DNA of 64,000 nt from Proteus vulgaris (GTDB lineage: Bacteria > Pseudomonadota > Gammaproteobacteria > Enterobacterales > Enterobacteriaceae), in assembly GCF_016239305.1 (NCBI RefSeq), contig NZ_JAEHOQ010000002.1:124001-188000 (forward strand), written 5' to 3'. The notes beneath the pieces are model-generated. The model did not search any database. It saw nothing but the letters and a program-made list of their open reading frames with translations, and had not been told where the DNA came from. The position numbers were made by a program, and so were the translations under genes. This document shows positions 9,261-18,048 of this stretch, in pieces; position 1 is the first letter of the stretch; the number at the start of each line of letters is the position of its first letter.

Positions 9261-9743
9261 TTATTCTAGGGAATTAAGAAAAACTTTTAGTAATTCATTT
9301 AATGCTTGCTGTTCTTGTTGTGATAAACCCGACACCAAACGTTTTTGATTATTAACATGTGCTTCAATAACTTGGTTGATTAATTCCAAACCTTGCGGTG
9401 TTAAAGAAACTAAAAAGCTACGACCATCTTCCGGATTAACTTTACGAATAACCCAGCCTGCTTTTTCTAATTGATCAATACGGTTTGTCATTGTGCCCGA
9501 TGTAACCATCAATGTTGATAACATTTCACCAGGGGAAAGGGTATAAGGATTTCCTGCTCGTCGTAATGTGGCTAATACATCAAAACTTGATGTATTCAAG
9601 CCAAATTGAGAGAAAACTTTCTCCATTTCGCGAGAAAGATGCAAAGTAATATTACCTAATCGGCCAATTAACCCCATTGGGCTAATATCAAGATCAGGTC
9701 GCTCACGCTGCCATTGTTCGGTAATTCTATCTATTCTGTCCAT
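9261..9743 (-). CDS. MarR family transcriptional regulator
   Basis: A 160-aa winged-helix repressor of the MarR family. Visible elements are the dimerisation helices, the recognition helix region (TLSPGEMLSTLMVTSGTMTNRIDQLEKAGWVIRK) and the wing (NPEDGRSFLVSLTPQGLELI). It is divergent from an EamA exporter with a 96-bp intergenic region. That region carries two copies of a palindrome, so the protein very likely represses itself and the exporter and is released by the exporter's substrate. The ligand is not apparent. Confidence 0.9.
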   Translation of the reverse strand: MDRIDRITEQWQRERPDLDISPMGLIGRLGNITLHLSREMEKVFSQFGLNTSSFDVLATLRRAGNPYTLSPGEMLSTLMVTSGTMTNRIDQLEKAGWVIRKVNPEDGRSFLVSLTPQGLELINQVIEAHVNNQKRLVSGLSQQEQQALNELLKVFLNSLE

Positions 9744-9761
9744 ATATTTATCATGTCAATT

Positions 9762-9812
9762 ATTTATCTTGACGTCAAGGTATTATCAATTTATCTTGAC
9801 ATCAAGATAAAT
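9762..9812. promoter_or_regulatory. Twin MarR-type operators
   Basis: At 9789-9812 the arms ATTTATCTTGA and TCAAGATAAAT are exact reverse complements separated by 2 bp. A second copy at 9762-9785 repeats ATTTATCTTGA-N2-TCAAGG with partial decay of the right arm. The copies are 27 bp apart, between the two divergent genes. The design fits MarR dimers binding in tandem. Confidence 0.75.
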
Positions 9813-9839
9813 CACAATAGTAAATAACTGAGTCACTTT

Positions 9840-10715
9840 ATGAATAGATACACAACACTATTATTAACTGCATTGGCCCCTATTGTTTGGGGAAGTACAT
9901 ATATTGTAACAACCGAAATGTTACCGGCTAACGTACCAATGACATTGGCAGCTTTACGTGCATTACCCGCAGGTATTCTATTATTAATCATTATGAGACA
10001 ACTGCCACAAGGGATATGGTGGTTACGCGTAATAATTTTGGGTATTTTAAATTTCTCACTATTTTGGTGGTTATTATTTATTTCAGCTTATCGTTTACCC
10101 GGTGGCGTTGCGGCAACAGTGGGGGCGGTTCAACCCTTAATTGTATTATTTTTATCTCGTTGGTTATTACAAACACGTTTATCGTGGTTGTCTATTTCAG
10201 CGGCATTAGGCGGTATTTTTGGGGTGGCAATATTGATACTTACACCTAATGCGACACTTGATCCTATCGGAATAATTGCTGGATTAGGTGGTGCTTTATC
10301 AATGGCAACTGGTACTGTATTAAGTCGTCGCTGGCAACCGCCAGTTACTCCTTTAACGTTTACAGCATGGCAATTAACCGCTGGTGGTGCGGTATTATTA
10401 CCTTTTGCGCTATTATTTGAACCTACATTACCTTCATTAACAGGTATTAATCTTTTAGGCTTAGCTTATTTAACGTTAATAGGTGGGGCATTAACCTATA
10501 TTTTCTGGTTTAGAGGGCTAGCATTATTAGGGCCAAGCTCAGTGGCATCATTAGGATTTTTAAGTCCACTCAGTGCCGTTATTTTAGGCTGGGCATTACT
10601 GGGGCAACAATTAACTGGCTTACAGATTATCGGTATGATTGTGATATTAGTGAGTATTTGGGTTAATCAACAATCAGAAAAACGGGTAAGAGCAAAGCTT
10701 CAATCACTTAGTTAG
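9840..10715 (+). CDS. EamA/DMT family exporter
   Basis: A 291-aa inner-membrane protein with about ten hydrophobic segments arranged as two EamA repeats. The first repeat starts LTALAPIVWGSTYIVT, the second near GIIAGLGGALSMATGTVLSRR. Family members export amino acids, metabolites or drugs; the substrate cannot be told from sequence. The divergent MarR regulator and its twin operators in front of this gene suggest induction by a toxic or signalling compound. The ATG at 9840 directly follows the operator region. Confidence 0.88.
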   Translation: MNRYTTLLLTALAPIVWGSTYIVTTEMLPANVPMTLAALRALPAGILLLIIMRQLPQGIWWLRVIILGILNFSLFWWLLFISAYRLPGGVAATVGAVQPLIVLFLSRWLLQTRLSWLSISAALGGIFGVAILILTPNATLDPIGIIAGLGGALSMATGTVLSRRWQPPVTPLTFTAWQLTAGGAVLLPFALLFEPTLPSLTGINLLGLAYLTLIGGALTYIFWFRGLALLGPSSVASLGFLSPLSAVILGWALLGQQLTGLQIIGMIVILVSIWVNQQSEKRVRAKLQSLS

Positions 10716-10784
10716 AATTATTGTGTTATTTTAATCTCCTTAACCATGCAATATTTAATACAGAATAACCAAGAGAGAGTTGTT

Positions 10785-11240
10785 ATGCCTATATGGGTTG
10801 ATGCTGACGCATGTCCTAAAGTAATCAAAGAAGTGTTATATCGAGCAGCAGACAGAGAAAAAATGATCATTACCTTTGTTGCTAATCAACGATTAAGCGT
10901 ACCTGCATCGCCTTTTTTACGCACATTACAAGTTTCTGCTGGATTTGACGTTGCGGATAACGAAATCGTCCGCCGTACCAATAAAGATGACTTGGTGATC
11001 ACCGCAGATATCCCATTAGCGGCTGAAGTGATTGAAAAGGGTGCGGTTGCTCTAAATCCTCGAGGTGAACGTTATACTGAAGCGACTATTCGTGAACGTT
11101 TAAATATACGTGATTTTATGGATACGATGAGAGCCAGCGGTATTCAAACAGGTGGTCCTGCAAGCCTAAATCAACGTGATCGCCAGCTTTTTGCTAATGA
11201 ATTAGACAAGTGGCTATTACAGCAAAAAAGACGCGCTTAA
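10785..11240 (+). CDS. yaiI: YaiI/YqxD family protein (UPF0178)
   Basis: A 151-aa protein closely matching E. coli Yai[23 protein letters not shown] at the start, then [39 protein letters not shown] and the C-terminal [21 protein letters not shown]. The family has a PIN/NYN-like nuclease-type fold with conserved aspartates (DADACP, TADIPL), but the biochemical role is not established. I chose the ATG at 10785 because it aligns with E. coli and has AGAGAG upstream; an in-frame ATG at 10746 would add 13 unconserved residues. Confidence 0.9.
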   Translation: MPIWVDADACPKVIKEVLYRAADREKMIITFVANQRLSVPASPFLRTLQVSAGFDVADNEIVRRTNKDDLVITADIPLAAEVIEKGAVALNPRGERYTEATIRERLNIRDFMDTMRASGIQTGGPASLNQRDRQLFANELDKWLLQQKRRA

Positions 11241-11268
11241 CTTCACAGGTTATCATCTCTTTAAATAA

Positions 11269-11308
11269 AAAAACGGGCATTTTAATCATTGCCCGTTTTT
11301 CTTTTTTT
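11269..11308 (+). terminator. Rho-independent terminator after yaiI
   Basis: AAAACGGGCA and TGCCCGTTTT form a GC-rich stem with a 10-base loop, followed by a T-tract. Confidence 0.85.
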
Positions 11309-11345
11309 AAGATAAACGCTAAATTATTTCTTTTTTATAATGACA

Positions 11346-12587
11346 TTAAACATAACGTTTTTTGCCTAGAATACTTGGTTTCTTCCCTTTAAAAACATGA
11401 GGGCCATCCATCGTTAATTTAAGCTCATCACCAATACGTGTTAACCAAGGAGTGGCTTCACTGCCTGCTCTTGATGTTACACCTGAAGGTTTCAACGTTA
11501 TACTGTCTTGATCAATTTCAATAATACCAATAACATAGGTATAAATCATATTATTGAAAAAGCCTTTTTTGTATTCACAAGAGCACTCAACGATTTGATT
11601 ACCATATTCCATGCGCATTGTCGGTTTTAATGATGCAACAGAAACACAACCGTTACTAATGGCAGAATAAACACTACAAACTAACGCCACTTTTCCGCCC
11701 ATTAATTGAGAAATAGCGGGGTTTATTTCAACTGTTTCACAACCGGGTTGATCTTGACTAACACTGACCACATCACCAGTATGGAAAACAAAAGGATCTA
11801 CATTAAAAGCACCACTTTTATCTGGTGCTTGAATAATAGACATTTGACCATTGGGGCGCAAAATACCTACACGAAGATCTAAATCATCGTTATCCTTACC
11901 ATCACCATTATCTACCCACGTTGCACTGACTAAAATGCGCTTAGGTGCATCACTCCCTTTTAGTAAAGAAACACGATGGCTACTATCAGGTTTCGTCAGT
12001 TTCACCACGCTTTTTTGTATATTAACAGGTGGTGTCGGCACAGATGCAATAACGGGAGCAGGCTCTTCAACCTCAATACCATAAAGATCACATAGCCCCG
12101 CAAGTCCCGATGCAAATCCTTGCCAAACAGCACGTACTTTATTTTGCCCATTTCGAATATACAGTTCTAAAACAATAATGCCCGTTTCTTGCAAGAATTG
12201 GCTTGGCGCTAATTCAATAACGTCATTATTTATCAATACTTGTGCTTTTAATTGCGCCACAACAGCAAAACCGCCAGCACTTCCATCTTGCGTCAAGGTA
12301 ATGGCAATTTTGGTAATATTGGCAGGTAAACGAGATAAATCGAAATCAATGCTGTGAATAACCGATGAACCTTGAGTAACTGGTGCAATAAATGACGCTG
12401 CACCAGAAGCATGATGAGGGGCATTAAAAAAAACCATATCATCATCATGAACGACTTTGCCTGACTCAGTGACTAAAAAAGCAGTCAGATTAATATCAAG
12501 GTTATTGCCTACTGCATGAGAGACCCTAACTTGTCCTTTATTTTCACTTAGTGATGTGTTTTCACCAGGTTGCAACGTTTTACTCAT
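11346..12587 (-). CDS. Tandem TerD-domain protein (TerA-like)
   Basis: A 413-aa cytoplasmic protein with two TerD-type beta-sandwich domains. The first spans about residues 5-175 and ends in the family signature region (IIVLELYIRNGQNKVRAVWQGFASGLAGLCDLYGIEVEE). After a proline-rich linker, the second spans about 205-395, with the acidic metal-binding-like loop DNGDGKDNDDLDLRVG. TerD domains bind calcium. The C-terminal half resembles TerA, part of tellurite/phage/colicin resistance and stress systems. Here no terZ, B, C, D or E gene lies nearby: the neighbours are yaiI and an amidohydrolase. Its specific role is unknown. Confidence 0.8.
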   Translation of the reverse strand: MSKTLQPGENTSLSENKGQVRVSHAVGNNLDINLTAFLVTESGKVVHDDDMVFFNAPHHASGAASFIAPVTQGSSVIHSIDFDLSRLPANITKIAITLTQDGSAGGFAVVAQLKAQVLINNDVIELAPSQFLQETGIIVLELYIRNGQNKVRAVWQGFASGLAGLCDLYGIEVEEPAPVIASVPTPPVNIQKSVVKLTKPDSSHRVSLLKGSDAPKRILVSATWVDNGDGKDNDDLDLRVGILRPNGQMSIIQAPDKSGAFNVDPFVFHTGDVVSVSQDQPGCETVEINPAISQLMGGKVALVCSVYSAISNGCVSVASLKPTMRMEYGNQIVECSCEYKKGFFNNMIYTYVIGIIEIDQDSITLKPSGVTSRAGSEATPWLTRIGDELKLTMDGPHVFKGKKPSILGKKRYV

Positions 12588-12760
12588 TAAAACTGCTCCT
12601 TGATTGATAAGACCAACTGCAAGAAATTAAGATGAAAGAAGTGATAATAACTTCAATTAATTATTTATTCGGTGATCTCATTCACTTTCATTAGATATCA
12701 AAAGCCAATGAATTTATTTATAATCTTAGGAAAATTTTCCCATCAATACGAGAGGTAATG

Positions 12761-14161
12761 ATGTCATTTTCTAAATCTATGCTTGCTTTGGCTGTAATGG
12801 CAGTCTCTTTTTCCAGTTACGCTGCAAAACAGGCTGATTTGATGATAGTTGACGGCACTGTTCTAACTATGGATCAGCAAAATAAAATTATTGAACAGGG
12901 CACTGTTGTCGTAAAAGAAAATAAAATTATTGCTGTAGGTGGCCCTGAACTTTCTAAAGAATACCAAGCGAATAAAGTTCTAGATGTTGATGGTGATATT
13001 GTTATGCCTGGGTTGATTAATACCCATACTCACGGCTCAATGACAGTATTTCGTTCATTAGCGGATGATGTTCCAGATAGACTTCACCGCTATATTTTCC
13101 CACTTGAAAACAAAATGGTTTCTCGTGAAATGGTCAGAGTAGGCGCTGATCTTGCAAATATTGAGATGGTAAAAGGTGGCGTAACAACTTATGTTGATAT
13201 GTATTATTTCGAGGATGAAGTTGCTAAAACCGTTGATAAAATGGGTAATCGCGCTGTATTAGGAGAATCTGTTATTAATTTCCCTGTTGCCGATGCGAAA
13301 ACACCAGAAGAAGGCATTCAATATGCGGTAAACTTTATTAAAGAATATAAAGATCATCCTCGCATTATTCCTGCTTTTGCACCTCACGCACCTTATACAA
13401 ACACCACAGAAAACCTTCAGAAAATTGCCAAATTATCCATAGAATTAGATGTGCCTGTCATGATCCATTTAGCTGAAACAGACCGTGAACAAGAAGAGAT
13501 CGCCAAACGTACAGGTGGTAAAAGTCCTGTCCAATATATGGCCGATATTGGAGCGTTAAATAATAAAGTTATTGCAGCTCATGCGATTATGGTTGATGAA
13601 AAAGATATTGATTTATTGAAAAAATATGATGTCGGCGTTGCTCATAATATCAGCGCTAATACAAAATCAGCGAAAGGTGTTGCACCTGTTGTTGCAATGT
13701 TGGAAAAGGGCGTTCGTGTTGGTTTGGGTACCGATGGCCCAATGTCGAGCAATACGCTAACAACGATGAATGAACTGAATCTTGTGGGTAAAATTCATAA
13801 GTTAGAGAATAAAGATCGTGCTGCGATGCCACCTTTAACGGTTGTAGAGCTGGCGACTATGGGTTCAGCAAAAGTCTTGCACATGGAAGATAAATTGGGC
13901 TCATTAGAATCAGGTAAACTTGCTGATATCATAGTTGTTGATACAAAATCACCTAATATGGTGCCTATGTATAGCCCTTACGCAGCATTAGTCTATGGTG
14001 CAAATGGCAGTAATGTCCGCCATACCATTGTAGATGGCAAAATCTTAATGGAAGATCGCCAACTATTAACGGTTGATGAAAAAGCGATTATTAAAGAAGC
14101 TCAAGATTTCTCTGATAAAGTACGTAAAACCATTATCGATAGTGGCGAAGTGGTTAAGTAA
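12761..14161 (+). CDS. Exported amidohydrolase (MtaD/SAH-deaminase-like)
   Basis: A metal-dependent amidohydrolase resembling 5'-methylthioadenosine/S-adenosylhomocysteine deaminases and related nucleobase deaminases. Metal and active-site motifs are visible: PGLINTHTHG, AFAPHAPYT, IHLAETDREQEE, AAHAIM and GLGTDGPMSSN. Unlike cytoplasmic deaminases of this family it has a clear Sec signal peptide (SKSMLALAVMAVSFSSYAAK), so it should act in the periplasm. I chose the second ATG (12761) because the AGAGG at 12751-12755 is correctly spaced from it; an ATG at 12758 is adjacent. Substrate uncertain. Single gene with its own terminator. Confidence 0.82.
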   Translation: MSFSKSMLALAVMAVSFSSYAAKQADLMIVDGTVLTMDQQNKIIEQGTVVVKENKIIAVGGPELSKEYQANKVLDVDGDIVMPGLINTHTHGSMTVFRSLADDVPDRLHRYIFPLENKMVSREMVRVGADLANIEMVKGGVTTYVDMYYFEDEVAKTVDKMGNRAVLGESVINFPVADAKTPEEGIQYAVNFIKEYKDHPRIIPAFAPHAPYTNTTENLQKIAKLSIELDVPVMIHLAETDREQEEIAKRTGGKSPVQYMADIGALNNKVIAAHAIMVDEKDIDLLKKYDVGVAHNISANTKSAKGVAPVVAMLEKGVRVGLGTDGPMSSNTLTTMNELNLVGKIHKLENKDRAAMPPLTVVELATMGSAKVLHMEDKLGSLESGKLADIIVVDTKSPNMVPMYSPYAALVYGANGSNVRHTIVDGKILMEDRQLLTVDEKAIIKEAQDFSDKVRKTIIDSGEVVK

Positions 14162-14188
14162 AAATCGATATCAAATATCTTTATCCTA

Positions 14189-14220
14189 GGCAGTTTGCTT
14201 TTAAACTGCCTTTTCTATTT
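14189..14220 (+). terminator. Terminator after the exported amidohydrolase
   Basis: GGCAGTTT and AAACTGCC form an 8-bp stem with a 6-base loop, followed by TTTTCTATTTTTAT. Confidence 0.85.
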
Positions 14221-14514
14221 TTATCATTAAAATATTCCTCTTATTTTTATCTAAACAAGACTAATTAAGATCAAATAACAACTAAATATTTCACCATCAC
14301 TAAGATAATCTTTATTATTTATAATGATTGTTCTGTCTAATTCAATAACACACTGTTTTATTATACTTTTTATATTTTCATGTCATTTTCTCTTTAAGTT
14401 TATTCTGTTATCTAAATTATTAGAAATGCAATACTATCTAAATATATTTATGCAATAGTGCATCCCTATTTAGCATTCTGACAACACTGCTCATCAACTA
14501 TGGATAGAATAAAA
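14221..14514. other. AT-rich intergenic stretch, nothing recognised
   Basis: About 290 bases of very AT-rich sequence between a terminator and the next gene. No ORF, repeat or strong promoter stands out. The promoter of the DUF4139 gene must lie here. Confidence 0.4.
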
Positions 14515-16167
14515 ATGATGATTAAACCTAATAAACTCACTCTGTCACTTCTTACATTATCGATTATTAGTGCATCTAACGCTTTGGCTAATGAACCTAA
14601 CTCAGCAGAGCTAACAAAAACGCTTTATCAAGATGTAAAACTTAATCAAGCCACTATTTTCTTACGAGGCGCAGAGCTTGAAAATAGCACGACACTCAAT
14701 TTGCCAGCAGGGCAAAGTGAAGTGATTTTATCAAATGTTGCGGATAATCTTGATCCAAGAAGCCTATCAATTAGCCTTGATAATGATGATGTGATTATTA
14801 ACACCATTAACGTTAAAAAAATTCCTATTGCCCCTAATTATCCTCCTGAAATTGCAATGTTAATGGAAAAGCAGAAAGATATTAATAAGCGAATTGAAGT
14901 ATTAAACATCAATATTAATGTGGGTGATGAACAAATCACATTACTTAAAGATCAATCATTTTTTGGCTATGGTGATACTCAAACATTAGAACAATCATCA
15001 CAAAAATTTGATTTTATTAGTCAAAAAATGACATCCATTCTCAATCAGCAAAAAGTAGCTCGAGAAGAGATCGCTGAACTCACTGAGCAATTAGAGGAAT
15101 TAACGCGTAAATTAGAAATTGATATGCCAATTATTACGCAAGAAAAAACTCAAATTGTTTTATCGGTAGGCACATCAAAAGATATCACCAGTAAAATGCG
15201 GATCTCTTATATAACACCTGATGCTGGCTGGTCACCCGCTTATGATATTCGAAGCCAAGGGATGGATAAACCGATATTACTCACCTATAAAGCAGATGTT
15301 ATTCAAAATACTGGCCTAAATTGGGATAAAGTTAAACTAGTTTTAACATCCACAAACCCATCTCTCAATATCACTGCACCTGCGTTATCACCTTGGTATT
15401 TATCCCTTTACAATGATAATGCTAAATTTAGAAAAGACAGTATGAGAATAGCGATCCCGGCACCGACATCGGCTATGGATGTTGAAGTTTCGAGTCAAAT
15501 GAGAGAAGAACGGATGAGCAAAGGAGTCACCCGATATGTTACGACCAATAATAATGGCATTAATTTAAGTCATGCGATTGCTTTACCTTATACTTTAAAA
15601 AATAGTACAGAGCCTAATACATTAGTGATAAATCAAAAAGAAGTTACTGCAGATTATCGCTATTTGACTACACCAAAATTAGTCGAAGAAGTCTATTTGC
15701 AAGCTGAAATTAAAGATTGGGAAGATTTAAATTTACTTAATGGGCGTGCAAATATCTACTATATGAATAGCTTTGTAGGTAATAGTTATATTAATACTAA
15801 TGAATTAACAGAATTACTTAATATTCCACTTGGAATAGATAAAAACATTCAAATTAGTCGCATTAATAATGAAAAAATAAGGAAAGAACCTATTTTTATT
15901 GGCACTACGATAGAACAAAAAGAAAGCTATACCATTAAAATAAGAAATACGTATAACATGCCTGTTAAAGTAACAATTTACGATCAATTACCGCTTAGCC
16001 AAGAAAATAATATTAATGTGGCAAATGCTAATTATAAAGATGGCACACTTGATAAAGATACAGGTGAAATAGAGTGGAATATCACGTTAGGGGCAAAACA
16101 AGAAAAATCATTACCGTTAAATTATACGCTTTCTTATCCTAAAAATAGGCAAGTTATGGGATTATAA
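14515..16167 (+). CDS. DUF4139 domain protein (MuiA family), exported
   Basis: An envelope protein of the DUF4140/DUF4139 (mucoidy inhibitor MuiA-like) family. An N-terminal signal peptide (KLTLSLLTLSIISASNALA) is followed by a DUF4140-type beta domain (ATIFLRGAELENSTTLNLPAG). A helical coiled-coil stretch follows at roughly residues 110-200 (AREEIAELTEQLEELTRKLE). The DUF4139 domain has the hallmark SYITPDAGWSPAYDIR, later NTGLNWDKVKLVLTSTNPS and a C-terminal IEWNITLGAKQEKSLPLNYTLSYPK. The function is unclear. The ATG at 14515 follows GGATAG at good distance; an in-frame ATG at 14500 is possible. Confidence 0.82.
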   Translation: MMIKPNKLTLSLLTLSIISASNALANEPNSAELTKTLYQDVKLNQATIFLRGAELENSTTLNLPAGQSEVILSNVADNLDPRSLSISLDNDDVIINTINVKKIPIAPNYPPEIAMLMEKQKDINKRIEVLNININVGDEQITLLKDQSFFGYGDTQTLEQSSQKFDFISQKMTSILNQQKVAREEIAELTEQLEELTRKLEIDMPIITQEKTQIVLSVGTSKDITSKMRISYITPDAGWSPAYDIRSQGMDKPILLTYKADVIQNTGLNWDKVKLVLTSTNPSLNITAPALSPWYLSLYNDNAKFRKDSMRIAIPAPTSAMDVEVSSQMREERMSKGVTRYVTTNNNGINLSHAIALPYTLKNSTEPNTLVINQKEVTADYRYLTTPKLVEEVYLQAEIKDWEDLNLLNGRANIYYMNSFVGNSYINTNELTELLNIPLGIDKNIQISRINNEKIRKEPIFIGTTIEQKESYTIKIRNTYNMPVKVTIYDQLPLSQENNINVANANYKDGTLDKDTGEIEWNITLGAKQEKSLPLNYTLSYPKNRQVMGL

Positions 16168-16188
16168 TTACAGCTTTTCAGGTTGATA

Positions 16189-16227
16189 AAAAATAGAAGA
16201 GGATGCAATTGCACCTCTTTCTATTTT
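16189..16227. terminator. Bidirectional terminator
   Basis: AAATAGAAGAGG and CCTCTTTCTATTT pair around a TGCAATTGCA-type centre. The structure lies between convergent genes, with A- and T-runs on both sides. Confidence 0.7.
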
Positions 16228-16259
16228 AAATAGAGTCTGTTTTATATTGATCAATAACC

Positions 16260-16979
16260 TTACTTATCATCTGTATTTAAAATAAAATCTAATTGTGCAA
16301 AGGGTGAAAAGCCGGCTTTCTTCGCTAACATAAGTGAAGAAACATTATCTAATTGGCAACGATATTGTGGCTCATAACCTTCATTTAAAATAAATTTACT
16401 CAATGCTTTGATAAGCACTTTGGCATACCCTTGCTGACGATAATGAGGATGTGTGAGTATTCCCATGTCTGCGAGTAAAGATGTATCCCAAGGATAAGCG
16501 CTGGCTATTGCGACTAATTTTTCTTTTTCAAATAATCCCATAACACACCAGTGATCTAATTCAACATAAGCACCGTCTAAATCATCGTCACTGTTTTGTG
16601 TACAAAATTCATCAAAAATAGTTTTATCAGATCCTGTTAATCTACGAACAATCGAAGGAAATGACTCATGTTGTAATTTTTCACGCTTATTTTCAGATAA
16701 ATAAAAAACCTGATCAGTACCATACCAATTGATATTAGCTTGAGCTAAGCGGGCTAATAATTCTTGATGAGAAGTAGGTGGATTATTTTTTAAATTAAAT
16801 TTTTCGATCAAAATAGGTGAACTACTAAATAAGTTTACCTCATCGTATTTTAACCACGTCATCGCATAGTCTTCATCTAGATCAGCATTACTAAATAAAC
16901 GAAAACAAGGCAAATTAATAATAGGTTCACCCAATTTAAATTCATTATCCCAGTAATCTGTGACTATTCTATTTGTCAT
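16260..16979 (-). CDS. GNAT family N-acetyltransferase
   Basis: A 239-aa protein with a divergent N-terminal half and a GNAT domain at about residues 135-235: GLFEKEKLVAIASAYPWD, the acetyl-CoA-binding HYRQQGYAKVLIKALSKFIL, and LMLAKKAGFSPFAQL at the end. The substrate is unknown. I chose the ATG at 16979 (AGAG upstream); it lies 17 bp after the stop of the serine hydrolase gene, so the two are probably co-transcribed with the other GNAT gene. Confidence 0.8.
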   Translation of the reverse strand: MTNRIVTDYWDNEFKLGEPIINLPCFRLFSNADLDEDYAMTWLKYDEVNLFSSSPILIEKFNLKNNPPTSHQELLARLAQANINWYGTDQVFYLSENKREKLQHESFPSIVRRLTGSDKTIFDEFCTQNSDDDLDGAYVELDHWCVMGLFEKEKLVAIASAYPWDTSLLADMGILTHPHYRQQGYAKVLIKALSKFILNEGYEPQYRCQLDNVSSLMLAKKAGFSPFAQLDFILNTDDK

Positions 16980-16995
16980 TATAATCTCTAATATA

Positions 16996-18048
16996 TTAAC
17001 TAACTTGTTTATTAAGTAAAATCTTAGCAACTTCTGTTGCTACTAAATCAATCTCTTCGTTCTCACGATTGGATAAAACGGTGATAGTCAATTTCGATTG
17101 AGGGATTCGCATAAAATGCGTTGATGTTCCCATCCACCCCCCTGAATGTTCAAAGATAATTTCACCCAAAGTATGATTAATAAAAAGCCCAAATCCATAA
17201 GCTTCATAATCAATCACCGGTTTGCCTTTACGTGTTAAATTAGAGAAAGGTTGTGTCATTTTAGTAATCAGCGCTACGCCACCGACGTTAGCAGTATTGA
17301 AATTCTCACCCCATTTCATTAAATCACTCGCGCTTGAATGTACCGCGCCATCACCTGTTTGCGTCCAAGGGCTTTCTGATAACTGATATTTTCCTTGCTC
17401 ATCTTTTGCATAACCAGACACAATAGGATTTACTGTAGGGTATTGTTCAACAATAAAAGTATCGTTCATCTGTAATGGTGAAAATATACGTTCTTGTGCA
17501 AAGGCTGAAAAAGGCTTTTGGCTTACACGTTCAATGATTTGCGACAGTAAAAAATAGCCCGTATTGTTATATTCAAACTTGCTATCAATAGGGTAATAAG
17601 TCCTTGTTTGCCTCACTATATCAGCAAAACTTTCCTCTGGTGTTAATGGGGTGGTATAAGTTATGCCTCGCTCAAATGCCAATTCCATATAATCAATTAA
17701 CCCACTAATATGAAAAATCAGTGAATTAATCGTAATATCTTTAGCGTAATCACCTAATTCTGGCAAATAAGTGAGAATAGAATCATCAAGTGATAATTTT
17801 CCTTCTTGGGCTAATAATAGTATGGAAAAAGCAGTAAATTGCTTTGATACCGATGCCAAATTAAAGACACTATTTTCATTAATTAATTGTTTTTGCGTGA
17901 TATTCGCAAAACCTTTTTGAGCTTGATATATTACGCCATTATCAAAACGTGCCATGATGATCATACCAGGCTCACCCTCTAAAATAGGAGTAAGTAACTG
18001 TTCAATTTGATTTTGTAGATCACTATTTTTTCTATTTATCATTATCAT
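16996..18048 (-). CDS. Beta-lactamase-family serine hydrolase
   Basis: A 350-aa serine hydrolase of the class C beta-lactamase / D-alanyl carboxypeptidase-like (Pfam Beta-lactamase) family. The SxxK motif is S66-V-S-K69, the YxN motif is Y160-N-N, and the third motif is HSGG near residue 307. No signal peptide is present, so it is likely a cytoplasmic esterase or peptidase rather than an antibiotic resistance enzyme; that is inference. Its ATG overlaps the stop of the upstream GNAT gene (ATGA), which shows translational coupling. Confidence 0.85.
   Translation of the reverse strand: MIMINRKNSDLQNQIEQLLTPILEGEPGMIIMARFDNGVIYQAQKGFANITQKQLINENSVFNLASVSKQFTAFSILLLAQEGKLSLDDSILTYLPELGDYAKDITINSLIFHISGLIDYMELAFERGITYTTPLTPEESFADIVRQTRTYYPIDSKFEYNNTGYFLLSQIIERVSQKPFSAFAQERIFSPLQMNDTFIVEQYPTVNPIVSGYAKDEQGKYQLSESPWTQTGDGAVHSSASDLMKWGENFNTANVGGVALITKMTQPFSNLTRKGKPVIDYEAYGFGLFINHTLGEIIFEHSGGWMGTSTHFMRIPQSKLTITVLSNRENEEIDLVATEVAKILLNKQVS

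Noticed and set aside
10746-10784. Longer N-terminus for YaiI
   Set aside because: The added residues are not conserved and have a poor ribosome site; AGAGAG precedes the ATG at 10785.
16996-18048. AmpC-type beta-lactamase
   Set aside because: The three motifs are shared by esterases and peptidases of this fold, and there is no signal peptide, so it would not reach the periplasm.
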